The notes under the pieces: model-generated
Databases searched by the model: none
What the model saw: only the letters and a program-made list of their open reading frames with translations
What the model was told of the DNA's origin: nothing
Source: Acidobacteriota bacterium
Lineage (GTDB): Bacteria; Acidobacteriota; Thermoanaerobaculia; Multivoradales; J023
DNA length: 64,000 nt
Direction of reading: 5' to 3'
NCBI GenBank assembly: GCA_029263315.1
Contig: JAJCXR010000042.1
Span: 242,533-306,532, forward strand
Translations under genes and position numbers: made by a program
In this document: piece by piece, positions 46,296-54,669 of the stretch
How positions within the stretch are numbered: the stretch's first letter is position 1
Layout of the letters: every line of letters begins with the position of its first letter

Positions 46296-46909
46296 GAGGC
46301 GGGAACCTCAGCTTGATCTTCGCCATCGAAAAGGAGCTGTTCCTGGCGGTGGAAATAGGTGCTGACACGCAAGTTGATACCCAGGGTAGGCTCTCGACGT
46401 ACCTCATCCGACACACCCGTCAAGGTAACCTCTCGAAGGGTTAGAAAATGATCCGACAGCTCGAGAAAGTTGATGAAAGTCCTCACCTGTCGGTAGGTGC
46501 CATTAACACTGAAGTTGATGTCGCGTCCCGCCAGATCGTAGGCGCTCTTTCCCGAAGAGGGATAGGCCAGATTACTGGGTTCCAGCCCGGCGTCCCGGGC
46601 CAACCTCTTGACCTCTTGGATGACAGCAGTAAAACGCTCTTCCTCGGTGCGGAATTGCCGCACATAAAGCTCCTCGACCTGCCTCCGCTGCTGCTCCACC
46701 CGCAGCAGGAAGCTCTCGCCGTCGGCCCGCTGCGCTCGGTAGCTCTCGAGGCTATGCCGTGAGGCTTGCAATTGATTCTGCAGACGCTCGACCCGACCAG
46801 AAAACGAATGCATGTAAATCGCCAGGATGAGCAGCCCCACCGCGCAAAAGGCCAGAGGCACGACCCACAGCCACAGCGTACGGCGCCAAACTTCGAATCG
46901 ACTGATCAT
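46292..46909 (-). CDS. pilO: PilO-like inner-membrane protein
   Basis: 205 aa from ATG 46909. One membrane helix (about 12-34), a coiled coil (RVERLQNQLQASRHSLESYRAQ... RVEQQRRQVEELYVRQ) and a ferredoxin-like C-terminal domain (INFSVNGTYRQVRTFINFLELSDHFLTLREVTLTG) as in PilO. PilO pairs with PilN. Its Shine-Dalgarno region (AAGGTG) and the bases right up to the start belong to an inserted MITE-like element; the frame also stays open through that element to an ATG at 46990, which would add 27 residues. Confidence 0.88.
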   Translation of the reverse strand: MISRFEVWRRTLWLWVVPLAFCAVGLLILAIYMHSFSGRVERLQNQLQASRHSLESYRAQRADGESFLLRVEQQRRQVEELYVRQFRTEEERFTAVIQEVKRLARDAGLEPSNLAYPSSGKSAYDLAGRDINFSVNGTYRQVRTFINFLELSDHFLTLREVTLTGVSDEVRREPTLGINLRVSTYFHRQEQLLFDGEDQAEVPAS

Positions 46910-46910
46910 C

Positions 46911-48479
46911 CTAAGCACACCTTTTCGGAAATACGATGACGTTTCGAGAGCCCCGAGGCGCCGCGTCCGCAAGGCTTGCGAGTGAGGCATAGGGGGGCTC
47001 TGTTGCAGCGAGCGTAACGCCGCGGACGTGGATGTCTCGGGGCTCGAATACCAGCGTATTTTTGGAAAGGTGTACTAGATCCTCCAATGGCTCCGCCAGG
47101 GGCGACGGCGGGCTCGACAACCAGCCTTCGAGCATCTCGGGTAGCCCCGGAACCAACGACCCACGGATGCGCGGTGTCTCGGAGGCGGTTCCATTGCCAT
47201 CACGACCGCGGCCAGTGTCGTCCCGGGAGGTTTCCCGACGGGCCGTATCGCGGTCTGGTCCGGTGCTGCCGTCCTGTGGCTCCGTGCTGCGGCCGCGGGC
47301 GTCCTCGGAGGCTCCTGCATTCGCCTGGCGGCCACCAACGGCCCCGACGCGATTGCGCCGTAACGCCTCACGGCGGCGCTGACGCAACTCGTCAATACGC
47401 CGCTTACGCTCCGCCGCGGCCTTCTCCGAGGCGCTGGGCTCCGAGCTCGGGGCGCCGGCGCCTGGCGACTCACGGGAAACGTTCTCGTCCCTCTTGGGTT
47501 GCGACACCGGCTGGGCCCGCTGCCGGGGCGGGGCGGTCTCCGCCCTCGGAACGCTGACCGGCGGTGGCTTGGGGGCGACGAAGCTTTTGCCCTGGACCGT
47601 CGGGGGCGTCGGCGGCGGAGGCGTCGACGCCGCCACCGTCTCCGCCAGGGTCTTCGGCCCGCTGGGGCTGCCAGGGTCGGCGGCGGAGCCCTCGCTGGAG
47701 ATGCCCGCCCTTGGCGCCACCGCTCCTTCAGCGACTTTCGGCTCGGAGGGAATCTCTTCGGGGCTCGCAGCCTCAGACCCCTTGCTGCCGCGGGTCAGGT
47801 AGATCACTGAGATCTCAAAGCTGGACGTCAGAACGCCGCCCACCGACTCGAAGCTCTCACCGCTCAACACGGGCTTGCGAAAGGAGGCGTCGCGGTAGAG
47901 GGTGTCGACAAATTCGATCAAAGCATCTTCCTGTTTGGCGGTACCCCGCAGCTGCAGCTGCACCTCGTCGGAGCCCAGCTCTTGATCGACCGTTTGAGCA
48001 GGGGAAGGCTCGCGGGAGTTGCGTCGTGAGCGTCCACGGCGGGCGTCCGACCGTTCTTGCTGCGCCGCCCTTTGAACCTTCTGCGCTAGCTCGGCGGCGG
48101 CCAGGCGCACCGCCGGAGAGACGGCCTCTAGACGCACATCCCTTGGCAGCACCCGTTCAAGGTCGTCGAACAGGGCGCTCCAGGGGAACGTTCGATAGGA
48201 GATCAGCGAGTTCAAATACGCTGCCTGGCTATTCTGCGCCGCCAAGTTGATGCGATCGACCTTGCGGTCCAACTCTTGCAAGGCTTCGAGCTCGGCGGCA
48301 ACTTCCCCATTCACCATCTCCAACTCGGCTCGAACATCCTGCGAGTCGGACCAGTAGGTATTGAAGAGCCATAGATTGACCAGCACCAACAGCCCCCCGA
48401 GGACCCACAGGGCCACGCCCAAGCGTACGACGGGCCGCCGATTGACAAAAGGTCGACGTGAAAGATTGACTCTCTTCAT
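46911..48479 (-). CDS. pilN: PilN-like protein with long disordered insert and MITE-encoded C-terminus
   Basis: 522 aa, far longer than usual PilN (about 200). ATG 48479 has GAGGTG upstream; GTG 48485 overlaps the pilM stop. N-terminus RVNLSRRPFVNRRPVVRLG then a membrane helix, coiled coil and PilN-type domain (FPWSALFDDLERVLPRDVRLEAVSP... VQLQLRGTAKQEDALIEFVDTLYRDASFRKPVLS) to about residue 230. Residues about 240-430 are Pro/Ser/Arg/Glu-rich and probably disordered. The last ~50 residues (from VHLSKNTLVFEP) are encoded by a MITE-like insertion. Confidence 0.85.
   Translation of the reverse strand: MKRVNLSRRPFVNRRPVVRLGVALWVLGGLLVLVNLWLFNTYWSDSQDVRAELEMVNGEVAAELEALQELDRKVDRINLAAQNSQAAYLNSLISYRTFPWSALFDDLERVLPRDVRLEAVSPAVRLAAAELAQKVQRAAQQERSDARRGRSRRNSREPSPAQTVDQELGSDEVQLQLRGTAKQEDALIEFVDTLYRDASFRKPVLSGESFESVGGVLTSSFEISVIYLTRGSKGSEAASPEEIPSEPKVAEGAVAPRAGISSEGSAADPGSPSGPKTLAETVAASTPPPPTPPTVQGKSFVAPKPPPVSVPRAETAPPRQRAQPVSQPKRDENVSRESPGAGAPSSEPSASEKAAAERKRRIDELRQRRREALRRNRVGAVGGRQANAGASEDARGRSTEPQDGSTGPDRDTARRETSRDDTGRGRDGNGTASETPRIRGSLVPGLPEMLEGWLSSPPSPLAEPLEDLVHLSKNTLVFEPRDIHVRGVTLAATEPPYASLASLADAAPRGSRNVIVFPKRCA
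46912..47077 (-). mobile_element. MITE-like element at the pilN/pilO junction
   Basis: 162 bp (46914-47075) between TA dinucleotides at 46912-46913 and 47076-47077. The ends are inverted repeats of about 33 bp: AGCACACCTTTTCGGAAATA on the left, GTACACCTTTCCAAAAATAC on the right (read inward). A second copy starts at 63860, about 92% identical over the 141 bp visible. TA duplication is the habit of IS630/Tc1-mariner transposases; no such transposase gene is in the window. Deleting it rejoins pilN and pilO with a 4-bp ATGA overlap. Confidence 0.88.
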
Positions 48480-48481
48480 CG

Positions 48482-49462
48482 TCACACCTCTAAGCTGGCA
48501 GCGCCGAGAAGCGGTGCGGTTTCCAACCAGGATGGCCCTACCTGGGTGCGGGTCAATCGAAAGTGCTCGAAAATCAAGGGCTCAGGCCGAGCCTCGAAGA
48601 CCTCGGACAGCCAGCCGAGCCACCTGGCTTCGTCATCCTGATGGGCCGCCAGGAAGAGATGCTCGAGGCCGGCGTCGGCAAAGTGCTGCTGCACAAAATT
48701 GGTCGTCAGGCGCAGGTCCCTGAGAACAGAGTCCGGGCGCATCGGATGGCCATCGGCGGACGACTTGAAGCGGTACAGCACCGGTTCATGGTGCCTGAAG
48801 AAGCACAGGGTATAGGCATCCGGATAAACAGCAACCAACCCCGAAAGGCCATGCTCTCCGGCGTTGTGCTTCAGGCTGGCGACCATCGCCAGGGTACTGT
48901 TGATGATGCAACCAAGCTCCACCCCGGCGGCGGCGAAAGCATCTTCGATCTGCGCCATCAGCGTCTCGATGGCGAAACCGACCAACAGGCGCTGGGGCTC
49001 CTCCTGGTCGGGAAAGGTCTCCACCTGCGTGGCGGAAATACGAAGGTCCTCGACCCTGAAAGGCACCAGACGTTTCAGTTTCCAGCGCAGGATATCGAGG
49101 CGATCGCGGGTGCGGGCGGGCAACTCGGAAGATTCGATGAAGAGAAGCCGCAGCCAAGCGTCAGGCACCACCAACGAGGCAGCCTCGACGGGACCTTCAA
49201 TGCTGTTGACGAAGCGCTTCACCTCATCACCGAAGGCGGCAGGGTCGCGCAACGGCGCACCCAGGGGGCCGTCGGCCAACAGCCCATCCGGCAGCTCGAG
49301 CTGCAGGCTGTTTTCGTAGACGAAACCCGGTCCGCTGTGGTGGAAACCACCGTAGCGCAGACGCGACGGAATCGTATCGAGGGCGAAGACGTGGGGCGGA
49401 GCCGCTACCGGGTCGAGACCCAGCAGGGATTCAGTCCACGAAGGTAACTTTATTGATTTCAC
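48482..49462 (-). CDS. pilM: PilM-like actin-fold assembly protein (divergent)
   Basis: 326 aa, GTG start inside the end of the pilB-like gene (32-bp overlap). The order pilB-pilC/pilM-pilN-pilO-pilP identifies it. SSELPARTRDRLDILRWKLKRLVPFRVEDLRISATQV resembles the PilM segment before subdomain 1C, and LLVGFAIETLMAQIEDAFAAAGVELGCIINSTLAMV and GLSGLVAVYPDAYTLCFFRHHEPVLYRFK match later strands. The classic N-terminal phosphate loop (GxDIGSxxVK) is not evident, so ATP binding may be lost, or it may be closer to GspL. Cytoplasmic partner of PilN. Confidence 0.75.
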   Translation of the reverse strand: MKSIKLPSWTESLLGLDPVAAPPHVFALDTIPSRLRYGGFHHSGPGFVYENSLQLELPDGLLADGPLGAPLRDPAAFGDEVKRFVNSIEGPVEAASLVVPDAWLRLLFIESSELPARTRDRLDILRWKLKRLVPFRVEDLRISATQVETFPDQEEPQRLLVGFAIETLMAQIEDAFAAAGVELGCIINSTLAMVASLKHNAGEHGLSGLVAVYPDAYTLCFFRHHEPVLYRFKSSADGHPMRPDSVLRDLRLTTNFVQQHFADAGLEHLFLAAHQDDEARWLGWLSEVFEARPEPLIFEHFRLTRTQVGPSWLETAPLLGAASLEV

Positions 49463-51089
49463 GTAGCGTCGTGACTCCCTGGAAGACCTTTTCCAGCGCA
49501 GATTCCCGCAGGAAGCTCATACCTTCTTCCTTAGCGGCCCGGCGGATTTCTGCCGCCGGTCGTTTGGTCAAAATGAGCTCCCGGATGGGATCGGATAGAT
49601 AGAGCAATTCACTGACCGCCAAGCGGCCATGGTAGCCCGCACCGTTGCATTCGATGCAGCCTGCACCTTCGTAGAAGGTCATCTCTTCGTAGGTATTGGC
49701 GTCGAGGGCGCTCTGTTCGAGCAACTCGGGGGAGACCTTGATCGGGCGCTTGCAATGCTCGCAAATCTTGCGGATCAGCCGTTGCGCCAGGATGCAATTC
49801 AGTGCCGAGACGAAGTTGTAGAGATCGACATTCATGTTGAGGAAGCGGCCCAGGACATCGACCACGTTGTTGGCATGCACCGTGGTGAACACCAAATGGC
49901 CGGTGAGGGCCGATTGGATGGCGATCTGGGCCGTCTCCTCATCGCGGATCTCACCCACCATGATCTTGTCCGGGTCGTGGCGCAGGATGGAGCGCAAACC
50001 ACGGGCAAAGGTCAGGCCTTTTTTTTCGTTGACCGGGATCTGGGTGATACCGCTGAGTTGGTATTCCACCGGGTCTTCGATGGTGATGATCTTGTCTTCC
50101 GGCGACTGGATCTCATTGAGACACGCATAAAGGGTCGTGGTCTTACCGGAGCCGGTGGGGCCGGTCACCAAGACCATGCCGTAAGGCTCCATGCTGGCCT
50201 TGCGCAACTTGCGCTTGGTATCTTCGTCGAGCCCCAGAACATCCAGCGAGAGGGTCTTGAACTCCTTGTTCATCGACTCCTTGTCGAGCACCCGGATGAC
50301 GCAGTCTTCGCCATGGACGGTCGGCAAGATGGAGACGCGGAAATCGATCGTCCGGCCGGTGAGGCGGAGCTTGAAACGCCCGTCTTGGGGAACCCGCTTC
50401 TCGGAGATATCGAGCTCCGCCATCACCTTGATGCGACTGATGATGGTCTGATGATGCCGTTTGTCGATCGCCTCCATGGCCTGGTAGAGGGCGCCATCGA
50501 TGCGGTACTTGATCAACACTTCGGTGTCGCCGGTCTCGAAGTGGATATCGCTGGCGCGCCGCTGAATGGCGTTGAACAGGGTGGAGTCGACCAGCTTGAT
50601 GATCGGGCTCTGATCCGAGGTGATGGTGTCGAGGGTGAGCACCTCGCTGCTCTCGCCATCCTCCTGCACCAGCTGAATGCGAAAATCCTCGGTGGCTTCG
50701 TCGAGGACTCGCTGCGAGCTCTCCGATTTCTGCAGAATTTCATCGATGCCCGAAGCAACCCCAACCTTGACCTCCACCGGCAGGCCGAGCAGCATCTCCA
50801 TCTCGTCGATGCGCCGCACGTCCGTGGGATCGGCCATCACCACCGTCATACGGCCTTCGCCTTCACTCTCGGGAATGAAGCTATAGCGCAGCATCAAATC
50901 GAAGGGGACACGGCGGAAGAGGTCGTTTTGGATGCGGAAATTGCGCACGTCGACAAATTCGAGGCCGTAATTCGCCGCCAGCCGACGGGCCGCCTCGTCC
51001 TCCGCCGCCATCTCGGCACCGCTCATCGCGCCTTCGCCCTTGACGGCGTCCAAGGCTTCGATCATTTCTTGTGCGTCGGTGATTTCCAT
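49431..51089 (-). CDS. pilB: PilB/GspE assembly ATPase
   Basis: 552 aa. N1-type N-terminal domain (about 30-125), then the T2SSE ATPase: Walker A GPTGSGKTTT (310-319), Asp box IITIEDPVEYQ (335-345), Walker B IMVGEIRDEETAQ (376-388), His box HLVFTTVHAN and a zinc-binding C-terminal part with C443/C446 and C478/C481. Hexameric cytoplasmic motor that drives (pseudo)pilus assembly through the PilC platform. Could equally be named gspE; no retraction ATPase PilT is in the window. Confidence 0.95.
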   Translation of the reverse strand: MEITDAQEMIEALDAVKGEGAMSGAEMAAEDEAARRLAANYGLEFVDVRNFRIQNDLFRRVPFDLMLRYSFIPESEGEGRMTVVMADPTDVRRIDEMEMLLGLPVEVKVGVASGIDEILQKSESSQRVLDEATEDFRIQLVQEDGESSEVLTLDTITSDQSPIIKLVDSTLFNAIQRRASDIHFETGDTEVLIKYRIDGALYQAMEAIDKRHHQTIISRIKVMAELDISEKRVPQDGRFKLRLTGRTIDFRVSILPTVHGEDCVIRVLDKESMNKEFKTLSLDVLGLDEDTKRKLRKASMEPYGMVLVTGPTGSGKTTTLYACLNEIQSPEDKIITIEDPVEYQLSGITQIPVNEKKGLTFARGLRSILRHDPDKIMVGEIRDEETAQIAIQSALTGHLVFTTVHANNVVDVLGRFLNMNVDLYNFVSALNCILAQRLIRKICEHCKRPIKVSPELLEQSALDANTYEEMTFYEGAGCIECNGAGYHGRLAVSELLYLSDPIRELILTKRPAAEIRRAAKEEGMSFLRESALEKVFQGVTTLREINKVTFVD

Positions 51090-51179
51090 GTCCTACCTCG
51101 TATCGACCCAAGTATCGGAGTGGCCCGGTATTCGCTACTTCTAACGGTCGGCCCCTAGCTGGCGTCTATGCTCATTCCC

Positions 51180-52397
51180 TCAACCGTTGCCCACCTGACT
51201 CAGGGCGCCGAACATCGGCAAATAAATCGACACCAGAAGCAGGGCCACCAAGGCCCCCATGATGATCAACAGAGCGGGCTCGACGAGGGTCAGGAGGCGC
51301 TGCACTCGAGTTTCCACGCTTTCGTCGAAATACTCCGAAACGCTGTTCAACATCTCATCCAGGGAGCCCGTCGCCTCACCCACCTTGACCATGTTGATAG
51401 ACAAGTGGGGGAAGACCCCCGTGCGGTCGAGGGCATCGTGAAAGGATTGCCCCTGGCGTACCTCATCGATCACCGGCGACAAACGAAAGGCGATATGTCG
51501 ATTGCCGATGGCTTGCACCGCGGTCTCTAGGGCCGACACCAGGGGAATGCCGCCGGCCAGCAATGTCCCCAGCGAGCGGGTGAACTCCGCCAAGCCAAAG
51601 AAGTGAAAGATTTCCCCGAGGATCGGTACTTTGAGGCGCAGCCGATCCAAGGCCAGACGTCCCTTGGGAGTTTGAGACCAGTTGCGCAGGGCGATGGCGG
51701 CCACCACAATCCCGATCACCAGGAAGAGCAGATTGTCGCGCAACCAGAAGGAAACCGCCAGGGTGATCTGTGTAATGGCCGGCAGCTCGGCATCGAGATC
51801 GGCATAGAAACGCGAAAAGCTCGGCACAACATAGATGGCCAAGACGCCGAGCATGCACAACGAGAGGGCCACCAGCACCGCTGGATAAATGAGCGCTGAG
51901 ACGACCCGCTTGCGGGCGCTGATCACCAAACGTAAGTAGCGCATGAAGCGGCGGATGACCTGCTCGAGCTCCCCCGAGCGCTCACCGGCCTTCAAGGACG
52001 AGGCGTAGAGGGGAGGAAACACATCGCCGAAGCTGGCGAAGGCGTCGGACAGCTCGGCCCCCGACTTCACCTGGTCTCGAATCTGTGTCATGACGTCCCG
52101 CATGACGGGATCTTCGATGCGCTCGAGCATCAGCTCCAAGGCTTGCAACAAGGGGAGCCCGGCTCGCAACAGGGCCGCCATCTCTTGGTTGAATACCAAG
52201 AACTCGTCACCGGGAATGCGCTTGCGGCCACCGGTGAAAGGGAGCTTGAGCTTGAAGCCGAAGCCTTTCGGCTTGATCTCGAAGATATGGAAGCCCTGCC
52301 GCTCGAGATCCCTCGACACGGCTTGGGCGTCACTACCTTCTTGGGTCTTGGTCAGAACGCGACCGTCAGGGGTTCCATATCGACATACAAACTGCAT
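51180..52397 (-). CDS. pilC: PilC/GspF inner-membrane platform protein
   Basis: 405 aa, the normal length. N-terminal GspF lead segment (MQFVCRYGTPDGRVLTKTQEGSDAQAV), then two T2SSF domains with FNQEMAALLRAGLPLLQALELMLERI and FTRSLGTLLAGGIPLVSALETAVQAIGN, each followed by membrane helices; the last is LLIIMGALVALLLVSIYLPMF. It is the integral membrane platform on which PilB turns. 90-bp gap to pilB and 55-bp gap from the secretin-domain gene upstream. Confidence 0.95.
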   Translation of the reverse strand: MQFVCRYGTPDGRVLTKTQEGSDAQAVSRDLERQGFHIFEIKPKGFGFKLKLPFTGGRKRIPGDEFLVFNQEMAALLRAGLPLLQALELMLERIEDPVMRDVMTQIRDQVKSGAELSDAFASFGDVFPPLYASSLKAGERSGELEQVIRRFMRYLRLVISARKRVVSALIYPAVLVALSLCMLGVLAIYVVPSFSRFYADLDAELPAITQITLAVSFWLRDNLLFLVIGIVVAAIALRNWSQTPKGRLALDRLRLKVPILGEIFHFFGLAEFTRSLGTLLAGGIPLVSALETAVQAIGNRHIAFRLSPVIDEVRQGQSFHDALDRTGVFPHLSINMVKVGEATGSLDEMLNSVSEYFDESVETRVQRLLTLVEPALLIIMGALVALLLVSIYLPMFGALSQVGNG

Positions 52398-52452
52398 GAT
52401 GAGTTACCGAAAATAGCCTGCGTTGATGGCGGGTGGGTGAGCAGATCCGCGG

Positions 52453-53319
52453 CTACGGATCGGTGGCTTCAGGCGCTTCGTCCGCACCCTCGCGGTGACA
52501 CGAAATGGCGACCATCAAAGCCTCTTGCCGCGTTGTATCCAGGGGCAGGACAAGATTGAAGGGACGGTCGACCCAAAGGTTCACGGTGGCCCGAAAGAGC
52601 TCTTGCGGCTCCAATTGCCGCCCTTTGTTGGGCGCCGCACGGGTGTGCTTGAGGATGCGGAAATCCTCCAATCGAAGACGCTCGCCACTGGCCTTGGAGC
52701 CCCCCAGAATGTTGCCGAGCCGAAAACTGACGCTGTAGCTCTGCCCCAGGGAATAGGTGACCCGCTGGCCCTCGGACGAAGTGACCGCCGTTTCCGCTAG
52801 AACCTGATAGTCCTCGTAGCGCAACAGCTCCCGCAAGCGATCGATGGTCTCGCTCGACAGCTCGACCTTGTCGTCGGCTTGAGGCGGCGATATGCCACCG
52901 CGACGGGGCCCGGCCCGGACGATCTGGATCTCGAACCTGAGATCCTCCGGCGGCTGATCAAAACGTTCCAGCACCGGCACGATGCGGCCGATCACCATCT
53001 GTGTGTCGCGGATGACCAGCGTATTGCCGCCGGGCTGCTCTTCCACCGTTCCGGTGGGTGACAAGAACGGTCTGACCAGCGGTAGCGCCTCGCTGGCGGA
53101 ACGAAAGCTCAAGGTGTGGGCATGGACGCGCAGCCCGGCCCGAACCCGGCGGGCTTGGGCCGCGGACATATCGCCTCGGGAGCCCTTGGCATCACCTTGG
53201 GCACCCTTGGCGGTAGCGGTCTGCGATGGTGGAACGTCCGGCGCCGCCGTCGCCGGTAGGTTGGACAACCCACCCAAGGCGAGGCAGACGAAGAGACACC
53301 GGGCAACGCGCTCTCTCAA
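52453..53319 (-). CDS. Exported secretin-N-domain protein
   Basis: 288 aa. Signal peptide (CLFVCLALGGLSNLPATAAP), a short linker, then HTLSFRSASEALPLVRPFLSPTGTVEEQPGGNTLVIRDTQMVIGRIVPVLERFDQPP, the fold of a secretin/T2SS N1-type domain, and a further beta-rich domain ending near residue 288. It lacks the secretin pore. It probably sits in the periplasm as a partner of the TPR-secretin encoded in the same operon. Its start overlaps the anti-sigma stop by 4 bp. Confidence 0.72.
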   Translation of the reverse strand: MRERVARCLFVCLALGGLSNLPATAAPDVPPSQTATAKGAQGDAKGSRGDMSAAQARRVRAGLRVHAHTLSFRSASEALPLVRPFLSPTGTVEEQPGGNTLVIRDTQMVIGRIVPVLERFDQPPEDLRFEIQIVRAGPRRGGISPPQADDKVELSSETIDRLRELLRYEDYQVLAETAVTSSEGQRVTYSLGQSYSVSFRLGNILGGSKASGERLRLEDFRILKHTRAAPNKGRQLEPQELFRATVNLWVDRPFNLVLPLDTTRQEALMVAISCHREGADEAPEATDP

Positions 53320-53843
53320 GACAGGTCTCCGTTGGGCAATACCAAAACCAACGACATTTCAGCATCCATCACTTGCACGACCGAGCCGTAGGTGGGATCG
53401 ACATCCTCCACCAACGGCATCTGGTCGACCTCGGAGGGCGTATCCGGGCTGGCCGACGTCGAGATCTCTTCCAGATGGCTCGCCTCGACCAAGGCGACGG
53501 AGCTTACCCCATGATCTTCCGGCAAGGCCCCGGACAGCACCGCTGCCAAGAGGATTGTTGCCGCGGTGGCCAGGGACCGTCCCCAGCGCACCTTGCGCCG
53601 CGTTTCCGCGGGCCGGGTCAGCACTTGAGTGCGACGCATGGTGGCCACCGCATCTTTGATCGCATCGATATCTTGGCGCGAAGCCCGGGCCGCGGGCAAG
53701 CGACGAAAAAGGAGCGTAGGCTCGGCCTCCAGGGCGTCATCGAAGCAGACATCGCAGTCTTCAGCATGCCGCAGGGCCGCTTGCCAGGATTCGGGGTCTT
53801 CCTCTTGCACTCGCACCAGACGCAACCAATCAGGACATGACAT
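53316..53843 (-). CDS. Putative zinc-finger anti-sigma factor
   Basis: 175 aa from ATG 53843 (AAGGAGG upstream), 1 bp after the sigma stop. N-terminal HAEDCDVC fits the His-x3-Cys-x2-Cys zinc anti-sigma motif. A membrane helix (about 95-110, LATAATILLAAVLSGALP) follows, and then an acidic periplasmic tail. Typical layout of membrane anti-sigma proteins that hold an ECF sigma until a signal arrives. The periplasmic tail may sense assembly of the machine encoded downstream. Confidence 0.78.
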   Translation of the reverse strand: MSCPDWLRLVRVQEEDPESWQAALRHAEDCDVCFDDALEAEPTLLFRRLPAARASRQDIDAIKDAVATMRRTQVLTRPAETRRKVRWGRSLATAATILLAAVLSGALPEDHGVSSVALVEASHLEEISTSASPDTPSEVDQMPLVEDVDPTYGSVVQVMDAEMSLVLVLPNGDLS

Positions 53844-53844
53844 C

Positions 53845-54522
53845 TCAGTGTCCTCCTTTCGGCGCATACTCGGGATAACGGGCGATGAGCAGTTGGCGCA
53901 GCAATTTTCGAGCGTTGAACAAATGATTGCGCACTGTAGATTCGCGACACCCTACGATCTCGGCGACTTCCTTGGAGGGCAAACCTTCCACCTCCCGCAA
54001 CAGAAACACCATACGCTGCTTCTCCGTCAGCTCGTCCGCCAGCTCTTGGAAGATGCCCATCACCTCCCCTTCGTGCAGGCTGGCCTTGTCGAGACGATTG
54101 CGGGAGTCGGCGCCATCTTGGATATGCAGCCGAACCGGCTCGGCACTCTTCTGCTTGCTGCGCCGAGAGCGCAGGTGGTCAATGGCCAAGTTGGTGGCGA
54201 TCCGGTAAATCCAGGTATTGGGGCTCCAGCGTTCGTCGAACCGCTGCCGGTTCTCCCAGAGACGAAAGAACGTCACCTGGACGATGTCGCGAGCCTCTTC
54301 GGTATCTTGCAAAATCCGATAGGCGACTTGCAGGAGGGGATTTGTCTTGCGCTCGATGAGCTCATCGAGGGCCATTTCCTCGTCCTGCTGGAGCGCTTTG
54401 AGCAACTCTCGGTCGGTCGCCTCCCGCAACAACGCCCGCCGCTGGGTGCTCGAATAGGCAAGGGTCGGGCCTTGAGTTTCGGTTGGATCGGTCATTTTTA
54501 GAATAGCTGTAGGTCTTGCCAT
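53845..54522 (-). CDS. ECF-type RNA polymerase sigma factor
   Basis: 225 aa from ATG 54522 (GGAG 9 bases upstream); ATG 54495 lacks a Shine-Dalgarno. Sigma region 2: NPLLQVAYRILQDTEEARDIVQVTFFRLWENRQRFDERWSPNTWIYRIATNLAIDHLRS. Sigma region 4: LTEKQRMVFLLREVEGLPSKEVAEIVGCRESTVRNHLFNARKLLRQLL. First gene of the long operon; it likely autoregulates it together with the anti-sigma that follows. A GC-rich 8-bp inverted repeat in its leader touches the Shine-Dalgarno. Confidence 0.92.
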   Translation of the reverse strand: MARPTAILKMTDPTETQGPTLAYSSTQRRALLREATDRELLKALQQDEEMALDELIERKTNPLLQVAYRILQDTEEARDIVQVTFFRLWENRQRFDERWSPNTWIYRIATNLAIDHLRSRRSKQKSAEPVRLHIQDGADSRNRLDKASLHEGEVMGIFQELADELTEKQRMVFLLREVEGLPSKEVAEIVGCRESTVRNHLFNARKLLRQLLIARYPEYAPKGGH

Positions 54523-54533
54523 GTCATCTCACT

Positions 54534-54560
54534 CCGTCGGGTTATACGTCGCCCCGACGG
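54534..54560 (-). promoter_or_regulatory. Inverted repeat in the sigma-factor leader
   Basis: CCGTCGGG (54534-54541) and CCCGACGG (54553-54560) form a perfect 8-bp stem with an 11-nt loop. On the minus strand the last stem bases run into the GGAG Shine-Dalgarno of the sigma gene, so the fold could limit its translation. Alternatively it is an operator. Confidence 0.45.
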
Positions 54561-54655
54561 AGGGCGTCTATCGACTAGCCAAAGTCGAGCCCCTAGCATA
54601 ACGGCAATTCGCCCGCTGCGAGCCGGTTCGCTCAATACTTCAGAGGGGCCTCGAC

Positions 54656-54661
54656 TATACT
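54656..54661 (+). promoter_or_regulatory. -10 element of waaA, likely leaderless
   Basis: TATACT ends 8 bases before the waaA ATG and there is no Shine-Dalgarno in between. A start site 7-9 bases downstream would coincide with the ATG, giving a leaderless message. The -35 region is not clear. Confidence 0.4.
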
Positions 54662-54669
54662 CCGACGCC

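Noticed and set aside
49629..51158. Plus-strand open frame of 509 codons opposite pilB
   Set aside because: Antisense shadow of the strongly conserved PilB ATPase gene.
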